From assembly GCF_040372805.1 (NCBI RefSeq), contig NZ_BAABWJ010000005.1, forward strand, positions 1 through 64,000: a stretch of 64,000 nt of DNA. Direction: 5' to 3'. The position numbers and the translations under genes were made by a program. The notes under the pieces were generated by a model that did not search any database, was not told the origin of the DNA, and saw only the letters and a list, made by a program, of their open reading frames with translations. The first letter of the stretch is position 1. Each line of letters begins with the position of its first letter. Positions 45,240 to 54,047 of the stretch are shown here, in pieces. The DNA is from Pseudoteredinibacter isoporae_A (GTDB taxonomy: Bacteria; Pseudomonadota; Gammaproteobacteria; Pseudomonadales; Cellvibrionaceae).

Positions 45240-45827
45240 ATGTTTCCGGGGGCATCGTTTTTATTTTTGGCTTCTGTTTCACTTAGCGGTGATCCTTATA
45301 CCGTATCACGCGATGAAGCCATATGGGTTGAGGATAGCTTTAGTGCGTATCAGGAAAAGAGCCAGAGGCTGCAGTCCGTTAACGTCTGGGTTAACAGCGT
45401 CCCCTATCGATTTGAAAAAGAGGACGATTGGCAGGCATCTACACGCTTCTTTGCCCAAGGAGGTGACTGTGAAGACTATGCCCTGGCAAAAATGAAAATT
45501 CTTCGCTCTCAGGGCGTTCCAGCTCAGCAACTGCGTCTTGTTCTGGTTAAAAATCGACAAAACATGCCCCACGCCGTGCTACTGCATTCAAGTGGTGACA
45601 TGTTTGACAACAGCACCGTGGTGCTGGACTCTGAAACCGACCGAATTATTCCACTTCATCGCCGCAAGGACCTGTTGCCTTTTGTGAGCTTTTCAAAAAA
45701 CAATATTTATGTTCATAAAAATGGTAACTGGACAGTTCAAACCCGTTTTGATGGACTCCCCCAACACGGTGACAAATGGGCTGCCATTCAGAATGCCTAT
45801 CATCCTTATTCCATCGACAAAAAGTGA
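45240..45827 (+). CDS. Transglutaminase-like cysteine peptidase (BTLCP), exported
   Basis: About 195 residues from the ATG at 45240 with GAGGAG seven bases upstream; the longer frame back to 45144 has no RBS. Signal-like N-terminus MFPGASFLFLASVSLSG. BTLCP core: catalytic Cys in QGGDCEDYALAK, His in MPHAVLLHSS and Asp in VVLDSETDRI. Closely related LapG cleaves surface adhesins when cyclic di-GMP is low and is regulated by LapD; neither a LapA-type adhesin nor LapD is next to it. Standalone. Confidence 0.85.
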   Translation: MFPGASFLFLASVSLSGDPYTVSRDEAIWVEDSFSAYQEKSQRLQSVNVWVNSVPYRFEKEDDWQASTRFFAQGGDCEDYALAKMKILRSQGVPAQQLRLVLVKNRQNMPHAVLLHSSGDMFDNSTVVLDSETDRIIPLHRRKDLLPFVSFSKNNIYVHKNGNWTVQTRFDGLPQHGDKWAAIQNAYHPYSIDKK

Positions 45828-45860
45828 ATACATCAAACTTTCTGATGAGAATTTTTGACG

Positions 45861-45890
45861 ACAAACATGTTTACTTATAAATATGTTTGT
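45861..45890. repeat. Inverted repeat downstream of the BTLCP gene
   Basis: ACAAACAT (45861-45868) and ATGTTTGT (45883-45890) with a 14-base loop. A loop of AT-rich sequence and a weak T-run make it a poor terminator; it might also serve the downstream flavoprotein gene. Meaning uncertain. Confidence 0.35.
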
Positions 45891-46081
45891 TAGCACTATC
45901 TAAAAAGTTACGAATTCAATATTCGTTCAAGCGGAGTATTTTTCACTTATAATCCGCCCTGATTCAGAACGTTTTTTCAAACATTCAGCCATTCGCAACA
46001 TTACCAATCAACATTCTCGCATCTTAAACGCTTCTTAACTCTCAGACATAAATCTGTCATCAACTAACATAAATATTTCAC

Positions 46082-48361
46082 TTGAGTGCCTATAGCCTCA
46101 TTCGTACTGTGGCCGCGCAGCAAACGGACAGCTGTGTAATAACTTGGAGACTTTCACAATACCTATGGTACGAATTTATGACTCACGGAATCCGAACACT
46201 CGGAAGAAACCAGTGCGAAAAACAACTCAAGGCCACATCACGGGCTTTTGCAACACAAAAAACCCGATACCCAGACAGTCCTCTCGGGGATTACGCGGGC
46301 ATTTTTCAGGAAGGACTGTTTAACGCTCTGGAAGATATAAGCGGTGATATCGACATCGCCGTTGTTGGCCGAGGCGCAGGCGCAATGGCCACCATGGTTT
46401 TTCTTGCGGAGCTTTCAGACAAGAACCCCAATCTCACTCTTACCGTTCACAATTTCTACTACGACCCCACCGTGGAAAAAGGCCATGCGACATACGATGA
46501 AAAGTTCGGTCGCATCTATTCACATAACGGTTCCGACACCGAAGGTGAGAACATTTACCGGGAAATAGGCTGTATGCGATTTCCATCCATTGCAACTTGC
46601 ACTTGGAATATGGCAAACAAGGCTTTCCCTGAAGACATCGATGCAGCCTTAACCGTGTTTCCAAATCCTGGAGATGTCGCCAGCCAGTTTTGCTGGAGAG
46701 ACATTGATGTTAAATACGACAACAGTGGTAGCCCAAATCCAGATTACAAAAAGGTGAATGACTTTGTCATCAAGGTCATCACCTCACTGTCCGAAGACGT
46801 AAAATCAAACGATGGGAATCACTGGGGCGCCTTTGGAATCAATCTGGGTAATGCCCCCCTGCTCTACAGCCTTGTTGATGTTGAACGCCTTGATCTTGAT
46901 CCGGGCCAATGGAACGCCCAGCTGTTCCAGGAATTACTCATTCCTGGCGGCGGCCCCTACAGCGCCCTCCCTGAAGGCGCCCTGTTCCAAGATGGCAACG
47001 TGATTACCGCTCTGGAGTACGCCGAGACACACTACGCCAGCTCTTCGAATATTCGAGAGCGGCAAGTTTTTTCCCAGTCCGTGAAGAATGCCTGGGAAAC
47101 TTACGTTCGCGAACACGATATCACCTTAAACGTTTTGGTGGAGTCCACTATCCGAACGATTGTGGAGGCCGACACAGAAAACTACCCCAATAGCGTTTCC
47201 TACTATTTGGAACTCTTCGGCCGTTATGGTTTCGGCTCTGGGGGATTCCGACCGTTAAATGCAGTATCGTTTATCGAAATTGCGCGCTTGCTGGTCTGGA
47301 ATTACGCCGATGAGTATTTACTTCCGAACTCCGCCGGCGACAGTACAAACGGCAACTGCGACTTAGGTATTCGTTTGATGCAACTGGTGCGTAACAGCAG
47401 CTTACATTACGTACCCAAACCCAGCTGTGAGGTTTTACTGTTGGGGGCGCTTGAAGATGGCGAATCCAGTAATCTTCTGTATTACCGGGATCACAGCAAT
47501 ACGGATAACAACATTCATCACCAGATATTCGACTCGGTGTTTGTATGCACCGCCCATCACAGTGCCCAAGAATTGTTTGAAGCCTTCTCGGCAAAATCCA
47601 TCATTCCCAAAGGCACCCAACTGAACAAGTTGAATGGTCTGGAAGTGCTGGATGACATTCATCTGCCCTTTTCCGGATTTAAGAATCCAGAGTACAGCCT
47701 TATTAATGCCCTAAAATCTGTCCATATGATGCGCAGTGGGAAGTACTTTGTCAGTGTATCTGAAGATGCCTGGCGAGCCATTGCCCCTTCCGTGAACGGT
47801 GAACAAATCAAACAACTGGTGCACGACACGGATTGTGCGGCCACCTATATTCTTGATGGTGTCGACTCCAAAAACGTGCTCTTGTCATATGTTTGGGGTG
47901 ATGAAGGCAGTAACGGCGGCTACCATTTTATGGCGGAGGGCCAGTCTCAACCGGGCCTTGAAGACAGTAACGGCGAGATACTGGCCAGCTTCAGGCGATC
48001 CGTTGATCGAATTGATGGCAATGACAATCAATGGTGGCTTGCTTCACTCATCGCCGATGAGAATCTCGATGGCAATAACGGTTACGCTTATAACTGGTCA
48101 ATGGACCAGGCCCGAGGCGGATTTAAGCTGGATTACCCAAAGGAGCACACGCTGGTTTCCCTGCTATACGACAACTATCGACTGCAGGACAGCACGGTCG
48201 CCTACAAGGTGTATTTCGCCGGTTGCAGCTACAGTCATTTGGGAGGATGGCTCGAAGGTGCCTATATGACAGCAATTAATGCCGTTGCAGGCTTTGCCCG
48301 ACAAAAGTTTGGTGATGACTGCCTGACGGAGGCCGGTTTGACCCTGTTCCCCCGCCCATAA
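46082..48361 (+). CDS. Flavin amine oxidase, tryptophan 2-monooxygenase-like
   Basis: 759 residues from a TTG; the next in-frame ATG is at 46178 and neither has a good RBS, so the N-terminus is uncertain. FAD-binding dinucleotide motif VGRGAGAM at about 95-102, the IaaM/VioA-type EIGCMRFPS at 161-169 and the C-terminal FAD motif FAGCSYSHLGGWLEGAYMTAINA (about 715-740). This is the flavin-dependent L-amino-acid oxidase/tryptophan 2-monooxygenase family, which deaminates or decarboxylates aromatic amino acids. The variant Gly-Arg-Gly-Ala-Gly and Cys replacing Met or Ala in G-x-MRF deserve note. Standalone, no iaaH-like amidase adjacent; a strong terminator follows. Confidence 0.8.
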   Translation: MSAYSLIRTVAAQQTDSCVITWRLSQYLWYEFMTHGIRTLGRNQCEKQLKATSRAFATQKTRYPDSPLGDYAGIFQEGLFNALEDISGDIDIAVVGRGAGAMATMVFLAELSDKNPNLTLTVHNFYYDPTVEKGHATYDEKFGRIYSHNGSDTEGENIYREIGCMRFPSIATCTWNMANKAFPEDIDAALTVFPNPGDVASQFCWRDIDVKYDNSGSPNPDYKKVNDFVIKVITSLSEDVKSNDGNHWGAFGINLGNAPLLYSLVDVERLDLDPGQWNAQLFQELLIPGGGPYSALPEGALFQDGNVITALEYAETHYASSSNIRERQVFSQSVKNAWETYVREHDITLNVLVESTIRTIVEADTENYPNSVSYYLELFGRYGFGSGGFRPLNAVSFIEIARLLVWNYADEYLLPNSAGDSTNGNCDLGIRLMQLVRNSSLHYVPKPSCEVLLLGALEDGESSNLLYYRDHSNTDNNIHHQIFDSVFVCTAHHSAQELFEAFSAKSIIPKGTQLNKLNGLEVLDDIHLPFSGFKNPEYSLINALKSVHMMRSGKYFVSVSEDAWRAIAPSVNGEQIKQLVHDTDCAATYILDGVDSKNVLLSYVWGDEGSNGGYHFMAEGQSQPGLEDSNGEILASFRRSVDRIDGNDNQWWLASLIADENLDGNNGYAYNWSMDQARGGFKLDYPKEHTLVSLLYDNYRLQDSTVAYKVYFAGCSYSHLGGWLEGAYMTAINAVAGFARQKFGDDCLTEAGLTLFPRP

Positions 48362-48382
48362 ACAATTGAATATCGTCCAATT

Positions 48383-48409
48383 GGCAGCGAATCACTTCGC
48401 TGCCTTTTC
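48383..48409 (+). terminator. Terminator of the flavin amine oxidase gene
   Basis: GGCAGCGAA (48383-48391), TCAC loop, TTCGCTGCC (48396-48404), then TTTTC. Perfect 9-bp stem starting 22 bases after the stop codon. Confidence 0.85.
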
Positions 48410-48426
48410 TTTGCCGCTTACCTTTT

Positions 48427-48449
48427 TACATAAAGTATAACTTTATGTA
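48427..48449. promoter_or_regulatory. Long palindrome upstream of the arsR-like gene
   Basis: TACATAAAGT (48427-48436), ATA, ACTTTATGTA (48440-48449): perfect 10-bp arms. It lies 88 bases before the ArsR start codon and 53 bases upstream of the promoter -35 element. Size and symmetry suit a winged-helix dimer; the regulator is encoded next door. Confidence 0.55.
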
Positions 48450-48502
48450 TTCACTTTAACATGTTGTTTTATATTGATTATTTGAAATTTTACATTGATA
48501 GC

Positions 48503-48530
48503 TTTACACATTCCCATATAGGAATATAAT
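48503..48530 (+). promoter_or_regulatory. Sigma-70 promoter giving a leaderless or near-leaderless arsR transcript
   Basis: TTTACA (48503-48508), 16 bases, TATAAT (48525-48530). The ATG begins at 48537, six bases after the -10 box, so the start codon should be at or next to the transcription start. ATTCC-N6-GGAAT (48510-48525) overlaps the spacer and -10 box as a possible operator. Confidence 0.7.
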
Positions 48531-48536
48531 TAGCTC

Positions 48537-48878
48537 ATGCCAAAGACAGCCAACACTTATGACACCTTTACCGCGATTGCGGAGCCCAAGCGTCGCCAGC
48601 TCATCGAAGTGCTGATTGGCAACGAAATGAACGTTGGCGAGCTGGTTGAGACGACCCAGTGGAACCAGCCTGTCGTTTCCAAGCACTTGGGCGTTTTAAA
48701 AGCCGCGGGCCTGGTTTCAGAACGAAGAGAAGGACGCCAGCGTATTTACCGTGTCAATGCGCAAGAATTACAGCCTATCCAACTTTGGATCAAACAATTT
48801 GAGAAGTATTGGAATCAACAATTCGATCAACTCGATGCCTACCTGAATCAGTTACAAAATAAAGGAGATAATCAATGA
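48537..48878 (+). CDS. ArsR-family transcriptional repressor
   Basis: 113 residues. Winged helix with FTAIAEPKRRQLIEVLIGNEMNVGELVE, WNQPVVSKHLGVLKAAGLVSERREGRQRIY. No metal-binding CxC pair in the usual position, so the inducer is probably organic. It overlaps the next gene as ATGA (48875-48878), an arrangement common for ArsR with an SRPBCC protein. Likely autoregulated through the palindromes upstream. Confidence 0.88.
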   Translation: MPKTANTYDTFTAIAEPKRRQLIEVLIGNEMNVGELVETTQWNQPVVSKHLGVLKAAGLVSERREGRQRIYRVNAQELQPIQLWIKQFEKYWNQQFDQLDAYLNQLQNKGDNQ

Positions 48879-49372
48879 CTGACATTTCAGTAGAACCGGC
48901 CGTAATGACGCGAGACTTTAATGCGCCAATGCAGCTGGTGTATGAAGCCTGGACGCAAGCCGAACATTTGTGCCAATGGCAGGTCCCAAATGCCGAGGTC
49001 GTTTGCGAATACGTATCCGCCGACATTAAAGCCGGCGGTTCCTCTCTGCACAAAATGACGATGCCCAACGGCCATGACATGTGGCTGCTCACCCGGTATC
49101 AAAAACTTGACCCGTTCACGACCATCGTCTTTCGGCAGTATCGTTCCAATGAAGAGGGTGACATTCTTCCACCACCAATGCCAAATTGGCCAAAGGAAAT
49201 AGAAGCCATTATTCAGTTAAGCGAAAATAACGGCGTCACTCACATGAAATTCATTTGGCAGCCTGTCAATCCTACCCCAGAAGAAGCGGAAGCCTGGACA
49301 GCCTCCCATGCTCAGGGTGCCGGTGGTTGGGCTCGCAGCTTTGAGCTGTTAGCCGCACATCTCGCGAGGTAA
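48875..49372 (+). CDS. SRPBCC (AHSA1-like) domain protein
   Basis: 165 residues: VMTRDFNAPMQLVYEAWTQAEHLCQWQVPN ... and WLLTRYQKL ... IQLSENNGVTHMKFIWQ with a C-terminal helix (GWARSFELLAAHL). START/Bet v1-like fold of AHSA1 (Aha1) domain proteins, binding a hydrophobic ligand; no enzymatic assignment possible. Translationally coupled to the ArsR regulator, so the ligand may be the inducer. Confidence 0.88.
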   Translation: MTDISVEPAVMTRDFNAPMQLVYEAWTQAEHLCQWQVPNAEVVCEYVSADIKAGGSSLHKMTMPNGHDMWLLTRYQKLDPFTTIVFRQYRSNEEGDILPPPMPNWPKEIEAIIQLSENNGVTHMKFIWQPVNPTPEEAEAWTASHAQGAGGWARSFELLAAHLAR

Positions 49373-49379
49373 TTGATCC

Positions 49380-49419
49380 CGTTCCCACTTGCCATGAGAG
49401 CTCGTGGGAACGATATTTT
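49380..49419 (+). terminator. Terminator after the SRPBCC gene
   Basis: CGTTCCCAC (49380-49388) and GTGGGAACG (49404-49412), a perfect 9-bp stem with a 15-base loop, then ATATTTTG. It starts eight bases past the stop codon. Confidence 0.6.
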
Positions 49420-49479
49420 GCCTAAAGTGTTCTGCGAGTCTATATTTCTTGACCCTTTATAATGAAAGCGTGAAGCCGC

Positions 49480-50517
49480 CTATTGAAGTGTCATGGATTC
49501 CAACTCCGGCCGCCAAGCCACCACACGGTTGCGACCATATTCCTTGGCTTTGTATAGCGCAACGTCTGCCCGGTGCAGCCACTCATCCACACCATTGATA
49601 TCGGAGGATAAACTGGCAAGCCCCGCGCTGCTGCTGGTCCCAATTACCTCATTGTTACCCAGGATAACGACCAGCTTACTCACCAAACGATAGCCCTCCG
49701 CTTCACCAATATCTCTGAGGTGCAACAAGATCTCATCGCCCCCCAGGCGATAAACATTGTCAACGTTTCGCGTATTGCTTTTGATCTCTTCCACCATTTC
49801 AATGATGGCCAGATCACCGGCTGCATGCCCCCTGTTGTCATTAATATGCTTGAAGTAATCCAGATCAAAGACGGCAATCACCGAACTTTCCTGATCGTAT
49901 TTCAGCTTTGAAAAACTGTCCTGCAACATGTCAGGCAGCAAGCGTCGATTATAGGCACCAGTCATCGGGTCAACATTTGAGGCTTCTCGAAGCTGCCTTT
50001 GAATTCGTCGGATTCGCGCTGAAAAGAAGCCAACCAACAAGTAGGTCGCCACCAATGAAGTGATAATCCGGATAGACAGTTTGGGCTCAAGAACCATAAT
50101 GCAGAAAGCACAGGCAAACGAAAAAATCGCCGTATTTGTGAAAAATGCCACTCGCCAGGGCAACACGAAGAATACCGCAGCAATAATAGGGTGGCACCAT
50201 AACGCCCCAGTAATTCCCATAAAGTAGATTGGAATGGTGGCCGAAAAAACCAGGGTCACGAGCGTAATGAGGACGACCAAAGCCGGCGGCTCTTCTTTGG
50301 TGAGATAGACAAACGTCCCGGTGGTCAGAAGGCTTACGATAAACGCGACATTGAATGCGCAGATAACGTAAAGACCAGACGCATAGTTAATCAGCGTGAG
50401 AGGGGTATAAACACAACAACAAATTGTAATAATGAACAACCAGACGCGAATCTTGAATCGGTTTTCTCTCTGAAACGCCTGAGCAGAATTCCATTTTGAC
50501 AATTCAAATTGATACAT
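49480..50517 (-). CDS. Membrane diguanylate cyclase with a GGDEI active-site motif
   Basis: 345 residues from the ATG at 50515-50517 (the TTG at 50538 is the longer alternative). Six or so transmembrane helices in residues 25-170, then a GGDEF domain. I-site RNVD (257-260), FDLDYFKHINDNRGHAAGD and the signature GGDEI (266-270, counting from the longer start). The final Phe of GGDEF is replaced by Ile; the catalytic Asp/Glu pair is intact, so activity is possible but not certain. No periplasmic sensor domain beyond the membrane part. Confidence 0.85.
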   Translation of the reverse strand: MYQFELSKWNSAQAFQRENRFKIRVWLFIITICCCVYTPLTLINYASGLYVICAFNVAFIVSLLTTGTFVYLTKEEPPALVVLITLVTLVFSATIPIYFMGITGALWCHPIIAAVFFVLPWRVAFFTNTAIFSFACAFCIMVLEPKLSIRIITSLVATYLLVGFFSARIRRIQRQLREASNVDPMTGAYNRRLLPDMLQDSFSKLKYDQESSVIAVFDLDYFKHINDNRGHAAGDLAIIEMVEEIKSNTRNVDNVYRLGGDEILLHLRDIGEAEGYRLVSKLVVILGNNEVIGTSSSAGLASLSSDINGVDEWLHRADVALYKAKEYGRNRVVAWRPELESMTLQ

Positions 50518-50922
50518 AGAGGGAAATACTTCGCACAATTACTACAATGGGCGATCAGCGTTTCCAGATACGCCGATTACCTACAAAGAAAATGAGTCGA
50601 AGGCTATTCCGAGCCTGCTACGTCATAAATTACCTTACCTCTCCAAGTTGGTATTGCAGCCCGCACCAACTCTGTTCATATCAAAGTATAGATCATTTCA
50701 TACAGGAATCCGACAATCAACTGCCGGATGGCCCCCTGTGCGCAGACATCAAATTCTATCGCCATTTTTTGGTCGACATACGCGCCTTAATATGGGGTGC
50801 CACCCGTCAGCGGCCAGGCAAAACTGAATGCCGACTGAACGCCTAACTTTTGAATTTCAGCTAACAAGCGGCATGCCAATTAGCATTCGAATTAAGGCCC
50901 ACTGCTCGTCATTAGGCTTCAG
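50518..50922. other. Intergenic region of 405 bases
   Basis: No supported gene between the diguanylate cyclase and the DUF5694 gene. A 99-codon plus-strand frame here has odd composition and no RBS and is considered chance. No clear terminator seen. Confidence 0.5.
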
Positions 50923-51714
50923 TCAAAGAAACGATTCAGCCTTAACTTCGGTGCGCTTGCTGTCCAGTCGAATCAAATCCTTAATGATAGAAGTATGGCC
51001 AACGCCTCCGATAACCATCACCCTATTCCCTTTTTGTGCGTATTTTTGAATATTGGCGTACATTCTGAAATTTCTATGCCACCAGCTGGCTGTGGAATCG
51101 GCACCTGAATATCCAGCAAACGCCCCAACTTCATTCAAAAGCAAATACAGAGACTTGTTTTGTTCTTCCGTCTCCGAGTCGTTGCAGTACCGGAGAATGC
51201 CTTTCAAAGTTTCTGTTTTATGAAGCTCATTGATCTCCATGGTTAGGCTCTTAATCATATTCTCCACCTCCTTACCCACTTCTGGCGAAGTGTTGGGGAT
51301 TTCTGAAAAGACCGCTGTGGATTGCCAGCTGATTTCCCGCTCGTCGTAACAGATAACTTCTTTTAAAGAAGCCTTTTTCGCCACTCGAAAACCAAGCTGC
51401 TCATTTTCATTTATCGTGAGAGTATGCTGGTCAATCAGATAACGCTGATAAGCCTCGTTCACGTTCACGCTTTGGTCTTTACGACATTCAATCAGTACTT
51501 GTGTTGGCTTAAAGCCCTCTGCTATACGTAACGACAACTCTTCCAAATAAGTTTGATTTTTTCTTTCCGACACATCGATAACTTTAGCTTTCACTTTGTC
51601 CAAGCCGGGGTTTTCAAAATGAAAAACGCCAAACGGTAATATTTCCGCCTGATTGCTGGCAAAAGAACAATGAGTGCACACAAACATCAAGGTGCCGACT
51701 ATTAACTGCTTCAC
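50923..51714 (-). CDS. DUF5694 TraB/GumN-like secreted protein
   Basis: 263 residues with a signal peptide (LMFVCTHCSFA-SN). The family motifs are ILPFGVFHFENPGLDKVKAKVIDV at the N-terminus and MVIGGVGHTSIIKDL near the C-terminus, joined by IRDQH... and NFRMYANIQKYA. DUF5694/TraB-like proteins are of uncertain function (GxH-type motifs recall TIKI/TraB metal-dependent peptidases). Standalone on the minus strand, divergent from the next gene. Confidence 0.8.
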   Translation of the reverse strand: MKQLIVGTLMFVCTHCSFASNQAEILPFGVFHFENPGLDKVKAKVIDVSERKNQTYLEELSLRIAEGFKPTQVLIECRKDQSVNVNEAYQRYLIDQHTLTINENEQLGFRVAKKASLKEVICYDEREISWQSTAVFSEIPNTSPEVGKEVENMIKSLTMEINELHKTETLKGILRYCNDSETEEQNKSLYLLLNEVGAFAGYSGADSTASWWHRNFRMYANIQKYAQKGNRVMVIGGVGHTSIIKDLIRLDSKRTEVKAESFL

Positions 51715-51964
51715 GTTTTTGATTCTCCTCTATTTTACTCTTCTCTGTGAGTCGTTCAGACTGGCTTCCAGCGAACAAGTCCTTAGACGATAAAGTTGTG
51801 AGTCGAGATGCAAACACGCTTCAAAAAGACAACTTATCAGAGCGCTGTTGAGCGACCACGGCCGACCACCGGCAGAATTACAACGATCAACGCCATTGCA
51901 AGCCAGCAAAATTCCCACATTATGTAATTTCACCAACAACCATAGCGAGCAACACGGAGGCAAC

Positions 51965-52897
51965 ATGATTAAAAAAATATTTGAGACGAATGGTAGACGG
52001 TTCCATCTAGGAACATTGACGTTTTTGGTATGCACATTGGTATGCAGTTCCAGCTTTTCAAAAGGCTTTGTAGAAACCCCAGCACTGAATTCACCTAACT
52101 CGGGCATATCCACAATCAGTGGCTGGCATTGCACATCGAATGACATCGAAATTTACATTGACGGAAAATCTTTTGGGCAAGCAGGGACAGGCACACTGAG
52201 AGAAGACACGGCCGAAGTGTGTGGACACAGCAGCACGGGTTTTTCACTATTAGTCAACTACGGAGCCTTCGAAGACGGCGTTCACACTCTTCGAGTAATT
52301 GCGGATGGAGAAACTCTGGAGACACGCACCTTTTTCACTACACGTATTGCAGGGGAAAACGTTGAATACGCTCGTGGATTGAAGGGCGATGCGGTGGTGC
52401 ATGGATTTCCTGAACCTGGAGACCAGCTGTCACTCTACTGGGTCGAGACGCTGCAGAACTTTGTCGCCGGAGGCCTTCTCAAAGGGAACCCTGATTTTAG
52501 CAAGCAACAAACCCTTGAAGGTATTAACCGAACCTTCCTCGGGATACAACGTACTTATAAACACACCGGCAAGCCCGCCACCGACATGAATCAAGTTGAG
52601 GTGAGTTATGATGTGAGTGAAACGGCCTTCTCAATGACCCTGAACGACCCAGAACTCGGAGAATGCACCCTAAACGGTGATGTGACCTTTAATTTTCATA
52701 AAGGATTGCATAGTAACGGTGACTATAACTGCGATAATGGAAGGGAAGAAGGCTCCTACTACACCTTTCTTACGATACACAGCAATGTCATTGATCACCT
52801 GAAATTTATTTATCAGCTCGATGCTTCCATTCGATTGAAACACCCTGATTTCGAAGGAGGAAGAAAGAACATCGTCTTGATCGGTCTTGGGGAATAG
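51965..52897 (+). CDS. Secreted Ig-like repeat protein, unknown function
   Basis: About 310 residues from the ATG at 51965 (GGAGG five bases upstream; the longer frame to 51848 has no RBS). Signal peptide ending near SFSK or SSSFS. Residues 80-170 show the ISGWHCTSNDIEIYIDGKSFGQAGTGT...DTAEVCGHSSTGFSLLVNYGAFEDGVHTLRVIADG pattern of a bacterial Ig-like/CBM-like module, commonly seen in secreted gammaproteobacterial proteins. The rest is not recognised. A bidirectional terminator follows. Confidence 0.7.
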   Translation: MIKKIFETNGRRFHLGTLTFLVCTLVCSSSFSKGFVETPALNSPNSGISTISGWHCTSNDIEIYIDGKSFGQAGTGTLREDTAEVCGHSSTGFSLLVNYGAFEDGVHTLRVIADGETLETRTFFTTRIAGENVEYARGLKGDAVVHGFPEPGDQLSLYWVETLQNFVAGGLLKGNPDFSKQQTLEGINRTFLGIQRTYKHTGKPATDMNQVEVSYDVSETAFSMTLNDPELGECTLNGDVTFNFHKGLHSNGDYNCDNGREEGSYYTFLTIHSNVIDHLKFIYQLDASIRLKHPDFEGGRKNIVLIGLGE

Positions 52898-52905
52898 GCT
52901 CTTTC

Positions 52906-52935
52906 AAAAATGGGGCTACAGATAGCCCCATTTTT
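52906..52935. terminator. Bidirectional terminator between convergent genes
   Basis: AAAAATGGGGCT (52906-52917), ACAGAT, AGCCCCATTTTT (52924-52935): perfect 12-bp stem with T-runs on both strands. It serves the Ig-like gene on the left and the CPBP protease on the right. Confidence 0.9.
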
Positions 52936-52947
52936 ATTCACTAGCCC

Positions 52948-53727
52948 CTATTCGATGGCTTCATACCGATATCGATACATCAGTATAAGCGCGTAGATCA
53001 GACATGGCAGGGTCAAAATAACGATCAACAGCGCATTCTCCATCGACACCGGGTCCGCGACGGTTTGCTGGACAGGTAATCCTACTTCCCCAATGTCGGC
53101 AAAAAAATCGATCAATGCATGCACAATGATCAAAGGGTAAATTCGTTTGCAAACAATCAGAAGAATACCAAACATGAGCCCAATAAAGCTTGCGTAAAAC
53201 AGTTGTGCAATTTCCCCATAAAGCCCGCTGTCAAACTTAATCAAATGGACCACACCAAAGAATAAAGAAGCAAGCAGAATGGACATCAACACACCCTTTT
53301 TACTGCCCCCAAAGTACTTAACAAAGTAAGACTGTAAGAAACCCCGAATACTCAGTTCTTCCGCAAAGCCGATAGACAAGCAATACACAATAAATAACGC
53401 AGTTTGACTGAATAAAGTGTCTGCACTCGGTTCATCGGCAATCAGCAGATTCAAAGACACGAGGTACACCAGAGGAAACAGCAGCAAATACCACTTTTCC
53501 GTTTTTTTGCCCTTTAACCCCGCAATAGCAAACAAGTCATTCGCTTTGATGAGCCAATAGGAAATGGCAACAATCAGTATATTGGCCATGATGCCAATGC
53601 TGGTATGAATGGAATAGTCTGTAATACCTTGGGCAAAGAGTTGATGATAGCTGTATTCCCTTAGCAACAGCACCGATATAAACGTTACTGTAAATATACC
53701 AATTGGCCCCCAGAACTTAGACTGCAT
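52948..53727 (-). CDS. CPBP-family intramembrane metalloprotease
   Basis: About 259 residues from the ATG at 53725-53727 (GGGGGA upstream), which gives a normal N-terminal helix; the longer frame to 53814 has no RBS. Around eight transmembrane helices. CPBP (CaaX-like) motifs: FAEELSIRGFL (EExxxR), LFFGVVHL and VHALIDFFAD (HxxxD). Such proteases cleave substrates inside the membrane or act in bacteriocin immunity; no client is encoded next to it. Confidence 0.85.
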   Translation of the reverse strand: MQSKFWGPIGIFTVTFISVLLLREYSYHQLFAQGITDYSIHTSIGIMANILIVAISYWLIKANDLFAIAGLKGKKTEKWYLLLFPLVYLVSLNLLIADEPSADTLFSQTALFIVYCLSIGFAEELSIRGFLQSYFVKYFGGSKKGVLMSILLASLFFGVVHLIKFDSGLYGEIAQLFYASFIGLMFGILLIVCKRIYPLIIVHALIDFFADIGEVGLPVQQTVADPVSMENALLIVILTLPCLIYALILMYRYRYEAIE

Positions 53728-54047
53728 AGTTTCCCCCAAATATTGTGTTCCAAACTCAAACGTCATTTGAAAAGTGACGCCCTCCAAGAGCGAATCAAGT
53801 TCTTTTGAACTCACATGCTTAGACGAGGAAATTAGACACGGGGAGGCAAGTTCGGCTTGTCATTATTCGATACGGAATCCGCATGCCGCTTAATACACGC
53901 GATAAGTGACATAAATGCGTCATAAAAGGCCCAGCACTGCCCTCCTCGGCCGAGCAATGTACATCGCTAACCGTGCTGTATTGAAAGGCGCTCTTAAGGC
54001 CTGTATTGTTCTTGGGCTGTGTAAATAACGATAAAGAAGAGAATTGT

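Noticed and set aside
50547..50846. 99-codon plus-strand frame in the gap before DUF5694
   Set aside because: Amino-acid composition is atypical, no RBS and no domain; treated as chance.
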